Shown piece after piece: positions 16,158 through 24,429 of a stretch of DNA of 64,000 nucleotides. The position numbers were made by a program, and so were the translations under genes. The notes under the pieces are model-generated. The model was given only the letters and a program-made list of their open reading frames with translations, was not told where the DNA came from and made no database searches. This stretch comes from DAITQM01 sp036832975 (GTDB lineage: Bacteria > Pseudomonadota > Gammaproteobacteria > Xanthomonadales > Wenzhouxiangellaceae), in contig DAITQM010000007.1 in NCBI GenBank assembly GCA_036832975.1, positions 39,430-103,429 on the forward strand, written 5' to 3'. How positions within the stretch are numbered: position 1 is the stretch's first letter; every line of letters begins with the position of its first letter.

Positions 16158-17149
16158 CGGGTAGCAACGGTTCGTTGTGAAGGGCGGCCGGCGGTGTGGA
16201 CGAGTAAGCCGTCGATCCAGCTGGCAAGCCGCCAGTCGGCCAGAAAGCCGCAATGCCCGCCGTGGGCTTCGAGACGAAGCTGCATCGCCGGGGGGCGGGG
16301 TAAGGCGGCGAAATCGGCGGCCGGCACGACCGGGTCGTCGGCGGCGGCGACGATCGTTGTCGGCACGCGCAATGCGGCCAGGCGGTCACCGCCGAGGGCG
16401 TAGCCGTCGAGATACTCCTCCAGTGTCGAAAAATCGGTGTGTTGTTCGATCAGGTACCGCGTCTGGGCGCGCAATCCGCGCATTGTAAACCACTCGCTGA
16501 AATCGTAATCGGCCGGAAACAACGCCTGCTTGCGGCCGAGCGAGTGACGCCATTTGCGCTCGAAGTAGCGTTGGTAGAGCGGCAGGCCGCGTTCCAGAGC
16601 ATCGAGCACACCGGCCGGCCGGATCACCGGGCAAACGGCGATCACCCGGGCCAGGTCGATGCCGCGACCGGGGGCGGCGAGGGCGACGCGCAAGGCGAAA
16701 TTACCGCCCAGCGAAAAACCGGCGAGCGTCACCGGCCCCGCCGCTGCTTGGCTGAGCAGAGCGACTGCTTCGACGACTTCTTCGAGGCGGCAGGAATGAA
16801 ACAACTCCCGGTTTAAGTGATGGCTGTCGCCATGATCGCGGAAGTTGAGCCGGAACACCTCGAAGCCCGCCTGCCACAACGCATTCGCCGCCGACAGCAG
16901 ATAATTCGACGCGGCGCTGCCTTCCCAGCCATGGAGCAGAATCGTCAGGCCCCGAGGTACGGTGCGCGCCGGCGTCCGCCAGCCGGCCAGGCGCACACCT
17001 TGCGGCGTAGTGACGATTTCGCCTTGCGATGCGGCGAGCAATTCGCGGGCCCGGCGGCGGACAACAAGCCGGCGCACCGCGCTGCTGCTCAAGATGGATT
17101 GCACGTGGCGGTTGGCCAGTCCGCGGGCGGGTCGGAACGGCGCGATCAT
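16154..17149 (-). CDS. yheT: YheT family alpha/beta hydrolase
   Basis: A 331-residue hydrolase of the YheT/embryogenesis-associated EMB8 group. The N-terminal FRPARGLANRHVQSIL is diagnostic. Catalytic residues are the Ser in GFSLGGN, an Asp in AADDPVVP and the His in AHGGHCGF. The start at 17149 gives an ATGA overlap with the acyltransferase gene, better than the in-frame codon 8 residues upstream. Physiological substrate is unknown; a lipid ester is plausible given the neighbouring acyltransferase. Confidence 0.88.
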   Translation of the reverse strand: MIAPFRPARGLANRHVQSILSSSAVRRLVVRRRARELLAASQGEIVTTPQGVRLAGWRTPARTVPRGLTILLHGWEGSAASNYLLSAANALWQAGFEVFRLNFRDHGDSHHLNRELFHSCRLEEVVEAVALLSQAAAGPVTLAGFSLGGNFALRVALAAPGRGIDLARVIAVCPVIRPAGVLDALERGLPLYQRYFERKWRHSLGRKQALFPADYDFSEWFTMRGLRAQTRYLIEQHTDFSTLEEYLDGYALGGDRLAALRVPTTIVAAADDPVVPAADFAALPRPPAMQLRLEAHGGHCGFLADWRLASWIDGLLVHTAGRPSQRTVATR

Positions 17150-17979
17150 CCGGGATCGACCGGCGCCGACCACGCCGCCTTGACTGCTGCCTCAGCCGCC
17201 CGGGCCAGGGCACGGCGGTCGTCGCCGCCCGCCGGCAGGGCGGGCAGAATGTGGACCTCGACGCGTAGTCCGGCGCCGCCCAAAAGACGCCAGCCGTTGC
17301 CGAGCACATGTTCCCCCGGACGAAAACGCGCCTCTTCGCTGACCTGACCGCCGCGGGTGAAACGAATCGCGGCGGGTACGGCTGGGCACAAGCCGCTTGC
17401 CGCCGGCGCGAACAACCGGCTGTGAAAACGATGAACGCCGGGCGCGTGCGGCGCGCCGCCTTCGGGGAAAATCGCCAGGCGCTCGCCGTGCGCGATCATT
17501 GTCCGCATCTTTGCCAGTACCGCGACGGTCGATTGGCTCTGGCCGCGTTCGAGATACAGGGCCCGCGCCCGAGTCACGATCCAGCCGGCCAGCGGCCAAC
17601 CCCGGATTTCAGCTTTGGCGACGAAGCGCATCAGGCCGGCGGCGAGCAGCACGAAAATGTCGAGCCAGCTTTGGTGGTTGGCGGCGAGCAGCACGCCCGG
17701 TGGCATCTCGCCGCTGATCGTCAGCCGGATGCCGAAAACACGGAGCAGCGTCCGGCACCACCAGCGTGACAGATGATCCTCGACGGTCCGCCCGTAGAGG
17801 CGCCGGTCGCGTAGACCGGGCGTTTGCGCCATTACCGCGAGCGGCAGGCCGAGCAGCAGATGCAAGCAGAGCCACGGCAGACGCCAGAGGCGGCGCAACG
17901 CCCGGTGCCAGGAAGGTGCCCGGGCGGTGCGCGGGAGCGTCCGATCGGTGTCGGACGGGGTGCGCTCGGCGGTGTTCAT
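17146..17979 (-). CDS. PlsC-like 1-acylglycerol-phosphate acyltransferase
   Basis: A 277-residue lysophospholipid acyltransferase family protein. A hydrophobic segment (about residues 28-50) precedes the catalytic HX4D motif NHQSWLD. The substrate motif FPEGG follows, in the context GERLAIFPEGGAPHAPG. It probably acylates lysophosphatidate or a related lipid at the inner membrane. The start at 17979 makes an ATGA overlap with the DUF2007 gene. An extra 76 residues of open frame upstream are Arg-rich and lie within that gene, so they are not counted. Confidence 0.87.
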   Translation of the reverse strand: MNTAERTPSDTDRTLPRTARAPSWHRALRRLWRLPWLCLHLLLGLPLAVMAQTPGLRDRRLYGRTVEDHLSRWWCRTLLRVFGIRLTISGEMPPGVLLAANHQSWLDIFVLLAAGLMRFVAKAEIRGWPLAGWIVTRARALYLERGQSQSTVAVLAKMRTMIAHGERLAIFPEGGAPHAPGVHRFHSRLFAPAASGLCPAVPAAIRFTRGGQVSEEARFRPGEHVLGNGWRLLGGAGLRVEVHILPALPAGGDDRRALARAAEAAVKAAWSAPVDPG

Positions 17980-18326
17980 GCCCCGTCGCCCAGCGGCGCC
18001 GCGGCGCCGCAACGCCAGCAAGCGGCAAAAGTCGACGGGACTTTCGCCTGACATTGGGTGCAGCGCCATTCGTGGTCCGGCGCGTCGTCCGTCGTCGCCT
18101 GTTGGTATTGCGCCACCAGCGCCGCGGCGCGCGCCGCCGCGGGGTCGGGGACCCAAACCGCCGGTGCGGCGCCTTCGCTGAAGAAGATCTCGACGGCCAC
18201 ACTCCACAACTCGGAGCCGCTGACCTGGGCCTCGATGCCCGCCGCGCGCAAGGCGCCGGCAACCGCGGCGGCGGCGAAAGGGTGATCCGCGACGTACACT
18301 CGTTGCCAGCCGGCTATTTCAGACAT
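17976..18326 (-). CDS. DUF2007 plus zinc-ribbon protein
   Basis: A 116-residue protein in two parts. Residues 1-65 match the DUF2007 pattern (RVYVADHPFAAAAVAGALRA, then WVPDPAAARAA), related to PII-like signal-transduction proteins. Residues 85-110 form a zinc ribbon with two CxxC pairs (CTQC and CWRC). It is first in an operon with an acyltransferase, hydrolase and TPR protein, and divergent from the ferredoxin-reductase at 18382. Function is unknown; a regulatory role is only a guess. Confidence 0.8.
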   Translation of the reverse strand: MSEIAGWQRVYVADHPFAAAAVAGALRAAGIEAQVSGSELWSVAVEIFFSEGAAPAVWVPDPAAARAAALVAQYQQATTDDAPDHEWRCTQCQAKVPSTFAACWRCGAAAPLGDGA

Positions 18327-18381
18327 TGTTCATCCGCGGTTACCCTGATTCGGCTGCGGCTTTCCGGTACGATGCACGCCT

Positions 18382-19485
18382 GTGAACGCCTCCGCGACTG
18401 TCAAACTGGCCGGCAGCGGCAAAACTTTCACCGCCCGTGCCGGCGAGACCATCCTGGCCGCGGCGTTGCGCCAAGGCATCGTCTTGCCGTACTCGTGCCG
18501 CAACGGGACGTGCGCCAGTTGCCACGCGACACTGGTGCACGGGGTTGTCGAGTACCCCTACCAGCCGCCGGCGGCGCTCGATGCCGGCGAGATCGGCCGC
18601 GGCCAGGTCCTGCTGTGCCAGGCGGTGGCCAGCGGCGACGTCGTGATCGAAGCGCGTGAAATCGAAGCGGTTCGTGATATTCCGATCCGTATCCTGCCGG
18701 CCCGGGTCAGTGAGAAACATCTTTTGTCGCCGAGCGTGGTGCAATTGAGGCTCACCTTGCCTAAAGGCATGCGCATGCAGTTTCTGGCCGGCCAGTATAT
18801 TGACATACTGACTGGCGATGGACTGGCCGGCAAAGGGCGCCGCCGGGCTTTTTCTCTCGCCTCGCCGCCGCACCAGGAAGCCTTTCTGGAGCTGCACATC
18901 CGCTACGTCGACGGCGGCGATTTTACCGAATACGTTTTTCACCGGCTCGCCGAGCGCGACATCCTGCGCTTTCAGGGCCCGCTCGGGACGTTCTTCATCC
19001 GCGACGACAGCCGGCGGCCGATCCTGATGCTCGGCGGCGGGACCGGCTTCGCGCCGCTGAAAGCGATGGTCGAACATCTGCTGCACTGCGGCTCCACCCG
19101 CCCGATCCACCTTTATTGGGGGGCGCGCAACCGGGCGGAGCTGTATCTCGATGCGCTGCCCCGGCGCTGGGCGGCGGAAAACGCATTTTTTAAGTACACC
19201 CCGGTGCTCTCGGATCCGGAACCGGATGAACGCTGGACGGGGCGGAGCGGTTGGGTCCACGAGGCACTCTTAGCCGATTACCCCGACCCGGCCGGCTACG
19301 ATATTTACATGAGTGGTCCGCCGGCGATGATCGATGTCGCGCGCCATCGTTTTCAAACCGCCGGCCACCCGGAGGACCGCTTGTTCTACGACTCGTTCGA
19401 TTTTTCGGCCGACACACCGGCCGGTGGCGGGAAAGCGGCGGCCGGCGGCACCGCCGGCTCGAACGGCGGTTCGCCGCGGAGCTGA
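18382..19485 (+). CDS. 2Fe-2S ferredoxin / FAD-NAD(P)H reductase fusion
   Basis: A 367-residue electron-transfer protein of the AscD (CDP-6-deoxy-glucoseen reductase-like) group. The N-terminal plant-type 2Fe-2S domain has C39, C44, C47 and C79 (YSCRNGTCASC and LLCQA). The C-terminal reductase has the FAD motif RRAFSLASPP and the NAD(P) motif MLGGGTGFAPLKAM. The start is the GTG at 18382. The final 34 codons overlap hemY on the other strand by 100 bp; both encoded tails are low-complexity. The protein ends shortly after the normal family C-terminus FYDSFDFS. Confidence 0.9.
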   Translation: MNASATVKLAGSGKTFTARAGETILAAALRQGIVLPYSCRNGTCASCHATLVHGVVEYPYQPPAALDAGEIGRGQVLLCQAVASGDVVIEAREIEAVRDIPIRILPARVSEKHLLSPSVVQLRLTLPKGMRMQFLAGQYIDILTGDGLAGKGRRRAFSLASPPHQEAFLELHIRYVDGGDFTEYVFHRLAERDILRFQGPLGTFFIRDDSRRPILMLGGGTGFAPLKAMVEHLLHCGSTRPIHLYWGARNRAELYLDALPRRWAAENAFFKYTPVLSDPEPDERWTGRSGWVHEALLADYPDPAGYDIYMSGPPAMIDVARHRFQTAGHPEDRLFYDSFDFSADTPAGGGKAAAGGTAGSNGGSPRS

Positions 19486-20645
19486 TCTTCCCGACCCGTT
19501 TCGCGGTATTCCTGCGCCAGCGCCGGGTCGCTGCGGATCGCCAGTGCCTGCCGGTAATATTCGCCGGCCTTGCCGCGCAACTCCATCGTTTGGCACAAGC
19601 GCGCCATCGCCGTCAATAAATCGGGATCGGCAGGGTGCCGGTGCAACCAGCGGCTGGCTTTTTTGAGCGCCGCTTTCGGCGCGGCGCGGGCCAGCCGTTC
19701 CCACGGCACTAACAGCGAAGGCTGCCAGTCCCGGTCGATTGCCGCCTCGATCCGCCGCCGGACCCGGCGCACCCGCTCCGCCGGTGCTGCTTCGCCGCCG
19801 GCGGCGGCCAGTTCCGTGTCGGTTGCCGCGCTGCTCCCGGCTGCCGGGGTATCGGCCGCAGCGCTGTCGGCCAGCACTCGATCGGCCAATGCCGCCAGTA
19901 CGGCGGGTTGTTGCCGTATGGCGCCCGGCAGAGCGCGCCAGATTCGTTCCGCTTCGCCGCCGCCGGCGGTCTGGCGCAGCGCCGCCGCAGCGATGCCCGG
20001 TAGCGTTTCGTGCGCCGCCAGCCGCTGGCGCTCGAGATCGGACAGCACCGGCAACAAGGCACGCCATTCGCCCGCTTCTTCGGCCGCCGAACGCAGCAGG
20101 CGCAGCACTTCGGGATGGCGCGGGTGTTCGGTTCGCAAGGCGGCCAATCGTTTCAACGCTTCCTTGGGCCGGCCGTCGCCCAGCATCAGTCGCGAGCGAG
20201 TCAGCGCGATCAAAAGGCGGGTGCGGCGCTGGCCGTCGTCGGCGGCATCGAGATAACGGGCGCGGCGCTCGTCGGCGTCGGCACCGCGCACGGCACTCGC
20301 TGCGGCGAGCCATGCCGCCGGGCTGTGCAGGCGGCGGGCGGCGCGCTGCAAAGTGTGTTCGGCGCGCCGGTAATCGCCTTCGGCCAGAGCCAGCAGGCCC
20401 TTTTCCAGTCCGTGTTGGGCAGCGTGCCGGCGGGTGCGACGCGGCAAGTGCCAGAGCTGACCCAACAGATAACCGAGCCCGGCGAGTAGCAGCAGGGAGA
20501 CGAGCAGCGTCGGGACCGTCGTTTCCAGCACCCAACCAAAGGCGTTGATGCGCAGCGCACCGGGAGCGGCGGCGAGTTCGGGCACGAGCCAGGCGGCGGC
20601 GATGCCGAGGGCCAGCGCAGCGCTGATCCACGCCAGGCGTTTCAC
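19386..20645 (-). CDS. hemY: HemY, haem-block TPR membrane protein
   Basis: The 419-residue HemY of the gammaproteobacterial hemCDXY cluster, not protoporphyrinogen oxidase. Two N-terminal membrane spans (about residues 5-23 and 38-58) are followed by RRTRRHAAQHGLEKGLLALA and TPR-like helices. The start is a GTG at 20645, giving a GTGA overlap with hemX. The C-terminus is a Pro/Ala-rich tail encoded opposite the reductase gene, with a 100-bp convergent overlap. Family role is unclear but tied to tetrapyrrole synthesis by context. Confidence 0.9.
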   Translation of the reverse strand: MKRLAWISAALALGIAAAWLVPELAAAPGALRINAFGWVLETTVPTLLVSLLLLAGLGYLLGQLWHLPRRTRRHAAQHGLEKGLLALAEGDYRRAEHTLQRAARRLHSPAAWLAAASAVRGADADERRARYLDAADDGQRRTRLLIALTRSRLMLGDGRPKEALKRLAALRTEHPRHPEVLRLLRSAAEEAGEWRALLPVLSDLERQRLAAHETLPGIAAAALRQTAGGGEAERIWRALPGAIRQQPAVLAALADRVLADSAAADTPAAGSSAATDTELAAAGGEAAPAERVRRVRRRIEAAIDRDWQPSLLVPWERLARAAPKAALKKASRWLHRHPADPDLLTAMARLCQTMELRGKAGEYYRQALAIRSDPALAQEYRETGREDQLRGEPPFEPAVPPAAAFPPPAGVSAEKSNES

Positions 20646-21838
20646 GAGTCTTGGCCTTCCGGTACCGTGCCTTGCAGCGCGGCGCGTAGCGCATCGAAGC
20701 TCGGCCACTCAGGCAAGCCGGCGGTCGCCAGTGTGTCAAGCCACCTCCGGGCGGCTGCCAAGTCGCTGTCGGCTGCCGCGGGGTCGGCGGCGGCCAGGTG
20801 TTCGGCCAGTGACGTGGCGCTCCGGTGTAGGCGCTCCGGATCGGCGAAATCGAACGCTAGCGCCAGATCGTGCCAGCGCCGTTCGGTGTCGAGGCGCCAA
20901 AGCGCCAGATGAGCGATCGCCTCATCGCGCGGCGTCGTCTTGCGAAGCACAAACAGGCGGGCAAGCGCCGCTTTGAAGCGCTGCCAGCGGCTTGCCGCCG
21001 GCGCCGCCGGCGCCGCCGGTTCGGTTCCGGGTTCCCAGGCCACGGTCGCCGCGGCGTGCGTTTGCAGTTCAGCGCGCAGTCGCTCGCGTGCCGCACCGGT
21101 TGCACTGATCTCAAGTCGCAGTTCGGCGAGGGCCGTCGGTCCATCCGCCATCGCGCGCCCGCTGGAGGTGACGAGGAACTCGCCGAGGGCGTCGAGGGCC
21201 TTTTCAGCGTGGCGCGCGTCGTTGTGCACCGTCAAGGCGAGCTCGGCGCTGCTCAGCCACGCGGCGGTGAGTTCGCGCCGCCAGGCCGCGGCGGACCGGC
21301 GCTCGGACTCGAGCGCCGCGATCCGTTGTGACAGATCGGCAACCGCGACTTGCGCCCGAGCGGCGTCTTGCACGGCGCGGGCTGTTTCAGCGGCCAGCGC
21401 TGCCGACCGCGATTCGTTCGCGGCGACCCTGCCGGCCAGATCGGTCGCGCGGCCGCCCTGAGATTCGACGGCAGTCAGCCGTTCATCGAGCCCGGCCAGC
21501 CGCGCCTGGAGGTCGTCGGCCTCAGCTGCCGTTCTTTCTTGCCCACGGGCCAAGCCGCTTTCGAGGGTGGCGAGGCGTTCTTCAAACGCGACGGCGCTTT
21601 GTTCGCGCTGGGTTGCCAGCCAGTAATCAACCGCTGCCGCGGCCGCTGCCGCGACCAGAAGAACGGCAAGCCCCCAGAGAACACGTTGCACTGCGCGGCT
21701 TTTTTGGGGCTCGACCTTGGGCGCGGCTTTGCCGGAGGGGCGGTTACCGCTGGCCTTCGCAGCCGGTTCACCGGGTTTGGACTGGGCGGCGGCAAGGCGT
21801 TTGGTGGTGGTTTTATCCGAGACGGGTGGGCTGGTCAT
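20642..21838 (-). CDS. hemX: HemX, uroporphyrinogen III C-methyltransferase-like membrane protein
   Basis: A 398-residue protein with a Lys/Ala-rich cytoplasmic N-terminus, one membrane span (about residues 55-77) and a long Ala/Glu/Arg-rich coiled coil, ending in a helical domain with ELALTVHNDARHAEKALDAL. This is the HemX architecture; methyltransferase activity has not been convincingly shown for the family. The ATG at 21838 was chosen over one 10 codons earlier. It is separated from hemD by 228 bp containing a MITE-like repeat, so co-transcription with hemCD may be interrupted. Confidence 0.9.
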   Translation of the reverse strand: MTSPPVSDKTTTKRLAAAQSKPGEPAAKASGNRPSGKAAPKVEPQKSRAVQRVLWGLAVLLVAAAAAAAVDYWLATQREQSAVAFEERLATLESGLARGQERTAAEADDLQARLAGLDERLTAVESQGGRATDLAGRVAANESRSAALAAETARAVQDAARAQVAVADLSQRIAALESERRSAAAWRRELTAAWLSSAELALTVHNDARHAEKALDALGEFLVTSSGRAMADGPTALAELRLEISATGAARERLRAELQTHAAATVAWEPGTEPAAPAAPAASRWQRFKAALARLFVLRKTTPRDEAIAHLALWRLDTERRWHDLALAFDFADPERLHRSATSLAEHLAAADPAAADSDLAAARRWLDTLATAGLPEWPSFDALRAALQGTVPEGQDS

Positions 21839-21943
21839 GACGCTCCGATGAATCGATTTATGCGGCACGGCGATGCCGTGGCAATAAGGATACCTCAGCT
21901 TTTACGGTTTGAACGAAATACCAGACGATGATGAGATCGTCAT

Positions 21944-22056
21944 GCCCGGCGAAATCAGGCGCTCCTTAGCGGCTGATTTCGGGAGCGCAGCGCAAGTCGC
22001 GCCTTTCGCCAGCGACGTTGAAATACGCCAGGATGGCGTTTTTCAACAACCTGCTA
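21944..22056 (+). repeat. MITE-like repeat, copy A (5'-truncated)
   Basis: A 113-bp partial copy of the element seen full length at 30427-30584 (inverted) and 56171-56328. It holds the central GGCGAAATCAGGCGCTCC segment and the right hairpin with one substitution, and ends CTGCTA. The left terminal hairpin is missing. It lies between the hemD stop (10 bp away) and hemX. Confidence 0.85.
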
Positions 22057-22066
22057 GTGCACTCCG

Positions 22067-22813
22067 TCACTTATATTGTGACAACAGCGTTCGGCAGCAC
22101 GTCGCAAGCGATTCGGTGCCGGGGTCCGGGCTTGAGACGATGCGCGTAAAGCCGAGTTCGGCGGCCGATGCCGCAAGTCGTTTGGAAATCACGATCACGG
22201 GTTGAGTGAGCAGGTGTTGCCAGACGCGGGGGGGCAGTGTGTCGAGCAGGGCTTTGAGGCCGCCGGCGCTGGTCGCCAGCGTGACGAAGCCGCCTTGGTG
22301 GCCGGCGATCCGGGCCAGCACCGCCGGATCCGGCGCCGACGGCTCGCGCCGGTAAACGTACAGAATGCGGACCTCAGCGCCGCGTTGGCGCAAGGTCGAG
22401 GGGATCAAATCACGGCCGCCGGGCGCAGTCAGCAGAGTGATCGTGCGGCCGGCGACCTGCTGCATTTCAGCCATCGCCAGCAGCGCTTCACTGTCATGCC
22501 CCGCGGCCGGCAGCCGGATCGTGCCGACGCCGGCCGCCTGTAATTGCCGCTCGGTGCCGTGTCCCAGGCAGATCGCCCGTACCTTCCGGCGTAGGGCAAC
22601 GGGGAGCGCTGCGATGTAAGGCACCGCATGACGGCTCGGGATGATCCACCAATCGCCCGGTCGAGGCATCAGGCCCTGGCCGCCGGCGGGTGGGGTTTCG
22701 CCAACGATCCGCCACAGTCCGGGATTGACCACCTCGGCCGCCGGGCAGCCGAGTGCGGTTGTCAGTCGCGCATCGTCTCCGGGCTGGCGGGTGGAGACGA
22801 TCAGCGTTTTCAC
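22067..22813 (-). CDS. hemD: uroporphyrinogen-III synthase
   Basis: A 248-residue HemD, which cyclises hydroxymethylbilane with ring-D inversion. The family is poorly conserved. The assignment uses the N-terminal LIVSTRQPGDDARL, the VYRREPSAPDPAVL and FVTLATSAGGLKALLD segments and the position next to hemX and hemY. Unusually, two small exported-protein genes separate it from hemC. A 1-bp gap separates its start from the upstream small gene. Confidence 0.87.
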   Translation of the reverse strand: MKTLIVSTRQPGDDARLTTALGCPAAEVVNPGLWRIVGETPPAGGQGLMPRPGDWWIIPSRHAVPYIAALPVALRRKVRAICLGHGTERQLQAAGVGTIRLPAAGHDSEALLAMAEMQQVAGRTITLLTAPGGRDLIPSTLRQRGAEVRILYVYRREPSAPDPAVLARIAGHQGGFVTLATSAGGLKALLDTLPPRVWQHLLTQPVIVISKRLAASAAELGFTRIVSSPDPGTESLATCCRTLLSQYK

Positions 22814-22814
22814 C

Positions 22815-23123
22815 TTATTTTTTACGGATATATTCGCTGAGTCCGTGCTGGTGGCGGCGGGTTTCCAGTTGCTTTTCCTCGACCGTCTGGCAGTAGACCT
22901 TCTGTAGACGCCGGCCGGTGGCTTCTTCGCGGGCGCAATAAATCCGTTCGTCGTCGAGCCGCAGTTTACCGTCTTTGGAGATCAGCGCTCTGACCCCATC
23001 GCTCAAGGCGATATCGGAGGCATGCTCGACCTGAGTGACTTTTTGCGCCGCTGCCGTGAAGGGCAGAAGAAGAGCGAGGCAGAGAATGGGGGTTGAATAT
23101 TTCATGATGGTTGAACGTTTCAT
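22815..23123 (-). CDS. small exported protein with C-x5-TGRR-x5-C motif
   Basis: A 102-residue protein with a cleavable signal peptide (about residues 1-26, ending TAAAQ). The mature part has a pair of Cys in YCAREEATGRRLQKVYC, then a charged helix. The start at 23123 is supported by AAGGAG 5 nt upstream. The Cys-TG-R-Cys pattern recurs in the neighbouring lipoprotein, and similar small periplasmic proteins occur in other gammaproteobacteria. Function is unknown. It is inserted between hemC and hemD, 1 bp from hemD. Confidence 0.75.
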   Translation of the reverse strand: MKRSTIMKYSTPILCLALLLPFTAAAQKVTQVEHASDIALSDGVRALISKDGKLRLDDERIYCAREEATGRRLQKVYCQTVEEKQLETRRHQHGLSEYIRKK

Positions 23124-23166
23124 GTGGACTCCTTCGATTGAACATCGGTGGCAGTAGGGAACGTAA

Positions 23167-23370
23167 TCACTTGCAGACCCGAACCCCGGTACGGCTTCCA
23201 GTACGCTTGATCACTTGACACTTGGGCTCGGTTTTGGTGTCCTGTTGACTCGTCTCGTCGCCCGCCTCGGCAGGAGCGTTGCCTTTTCCGCCGGCTTGCT
23301 CGACCGGGCCCGCGGCGCAGGCCGCCAGTGTAACGCTAATAATCAGCGTTGGTATCACATTTTTCATCAT
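23167..23370 (-). CDS. small lipoprotein with C-x5-TGSR-x4-VC motif
   Basis: A 67-residue lipoprotein precursor. The signal peptide ends in the lipobox LAAC (Cys near residue 18). A Gly/Glu/Gln linker leads to a C-terminal KCQVIKRTGSRTGVRVCK, the same two-Cys pattern as in the adjacent 102-residue protein. The ATG at 23370 has GGGAG 5 nt upstream; a GTG two codons earlier is possible. Function is unknown. The 23371-23526 gap to hemC contains nothing I can identify. Confidence 0.7.
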   Translation of the reverse strand: MMKNVIPTLIISVTLAACAAGPVEQAGGKGNAPAEAGDETSQQDTKTEPKCQVIKRTGSRTGVRVCK

Positions 23371-23526
23371 AGGCACTCCCAGATAGAACGATAGATTTCG
23401 TGATCATGCCTGTCTTTTATAGCAAACTTTTGTTGTCTACGCAAGTATTCGTAATTACCGGCCCGAAAACAATCCGGATCCCGCCCAGGGGCAGGGCCGG
23501 GGTCAGCGTCCGGTGACGGGGGAGTG

Positions 23527-24429
23527 TCAGTCCCGGAGCTGTGCTACCAGCGCCGCGATCGGATGCTGCCCACCGCCGATCGACGCCTCCTCGAGCGGCA
23601 GGTCCGCCCGCCGGATCCGGCCCCGGTCGTCGGCGATCAAGCCGTACAGTCCGGGTTCGGGGGTGTTGAGATCGGCGAAAGCACCGAACGCGGTATGACA
23701 ATCGGCGCCGAGGGCGGCGGCGAGACGGCGCTCCAGTTCGACCGCGCCGCGGGTCGGCCGGTGATCGAATACAGCGAGCCGCTCGCCGGTGGCACGGTCG
23801 TCGGCCCGGCACTGGATCGCGATCGCGCCCTGGGCCGGGGCTGGTAGCCAGGCGGGTGGCGCCAGGCGCTGGGTGATGCGCTCTCCAAAGCCGAGCCGCT
23901 TGAGGCCGGCCGCGGCCAGTACGATGGCATCGAAATCGCCTTGGTCGAGGCGTTTGAGCCGGGTATCGACATTGCCGCGTAAGTCGAGAATGTCGAGATC
24001 GGGCCGTGCCGCTTGGATCTGGACGCGGCGCCGGGCGCTCGAGGTACCGACCCGTGCCCCGGCCGGCAACGCTTCCAGTGCCGGGTGGTGGGGGCAAAGC
24101 AGCACGTCGGCGGGGTCGGCGCGTTCGAGCACCGCGGCGAGCGTCAGGCGCGGGTCCATTTCCACCGGGACGTCTTTCATTGAGTGGACCGCCAGGTCGG
24201 CCCGCCCGGCGAGCAGTGCCTGTTCCAGTTCCTTCAGGAACAAACCCTTGCCGCCAATCGCCGCCAGCGGGCGGTCGAGGATGCGGTCGCCGCGGGTGGT
24301 CAGCGGTAACAGATCCACTTCAAGCCCGGGGTAACGCCGGGTCAGCAGGGTTTGCACGTGACGGCTTTGCCACAAGGCCAGTGGGCTTTGCCGGGTGGCG
24401 ATGGTCAGACGGCCGGGTCGTTGGGTCAT
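23527..24429 (-). CDS. hemC: hydroxymethylbilane synthase (porphobilinogen deaminase)
   Basis: A 300-residue HemC that polymerises four porphobilinogens. It begins LTIATRQSPLALWQSRHV and contains the LPLTTRGDRILDRPL, GKGLFLKELEQALL, AVHSMKDVP and GTSSARRRVQ motifs. The dipyrromethane-cofactor Cys lies in GADCHTAFGAF, a variant of the usual GCQVPIGAY. The start at 24429 gives an ATGA overlap with algR. A 46-residue upstream extension inside algR is rejected. Confidence 0.96.
   Translation of the reverse strand: MTQRPGRLTIATRQSPLALWQSRHVQTLLTRRYPGLEVDLLPLTTRGDRILDRPLAAIGGKGLFLKELEQALLAGRADLAVHSMKDVPVEMDPRLTLAAVLERADPADVLLCPHHPALEALPAGARVGTSSARRRVQIQAARPDLDILDLRGNVDTRLKRLDQGDFDAIVLAAAGLKRLGFGERITQRLAPPAWLPAPAQGAIAIQCRADDRATGERLAVFDHRPTRGAVELERRLAAALGADCHTAFGAFADLNTPEPGLYGLIADDRGRIRRADLPLEEASIGGGQHPIAALVAQLRD

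Noticed and set aside
19270..20739. Minus-strand frame of 489 codons in a different phase from hemY
   Set aside because: It is Arg-rich and featureless, while the alternative phase encodes a HemY with two membrane spans and a start coupled to hemX.
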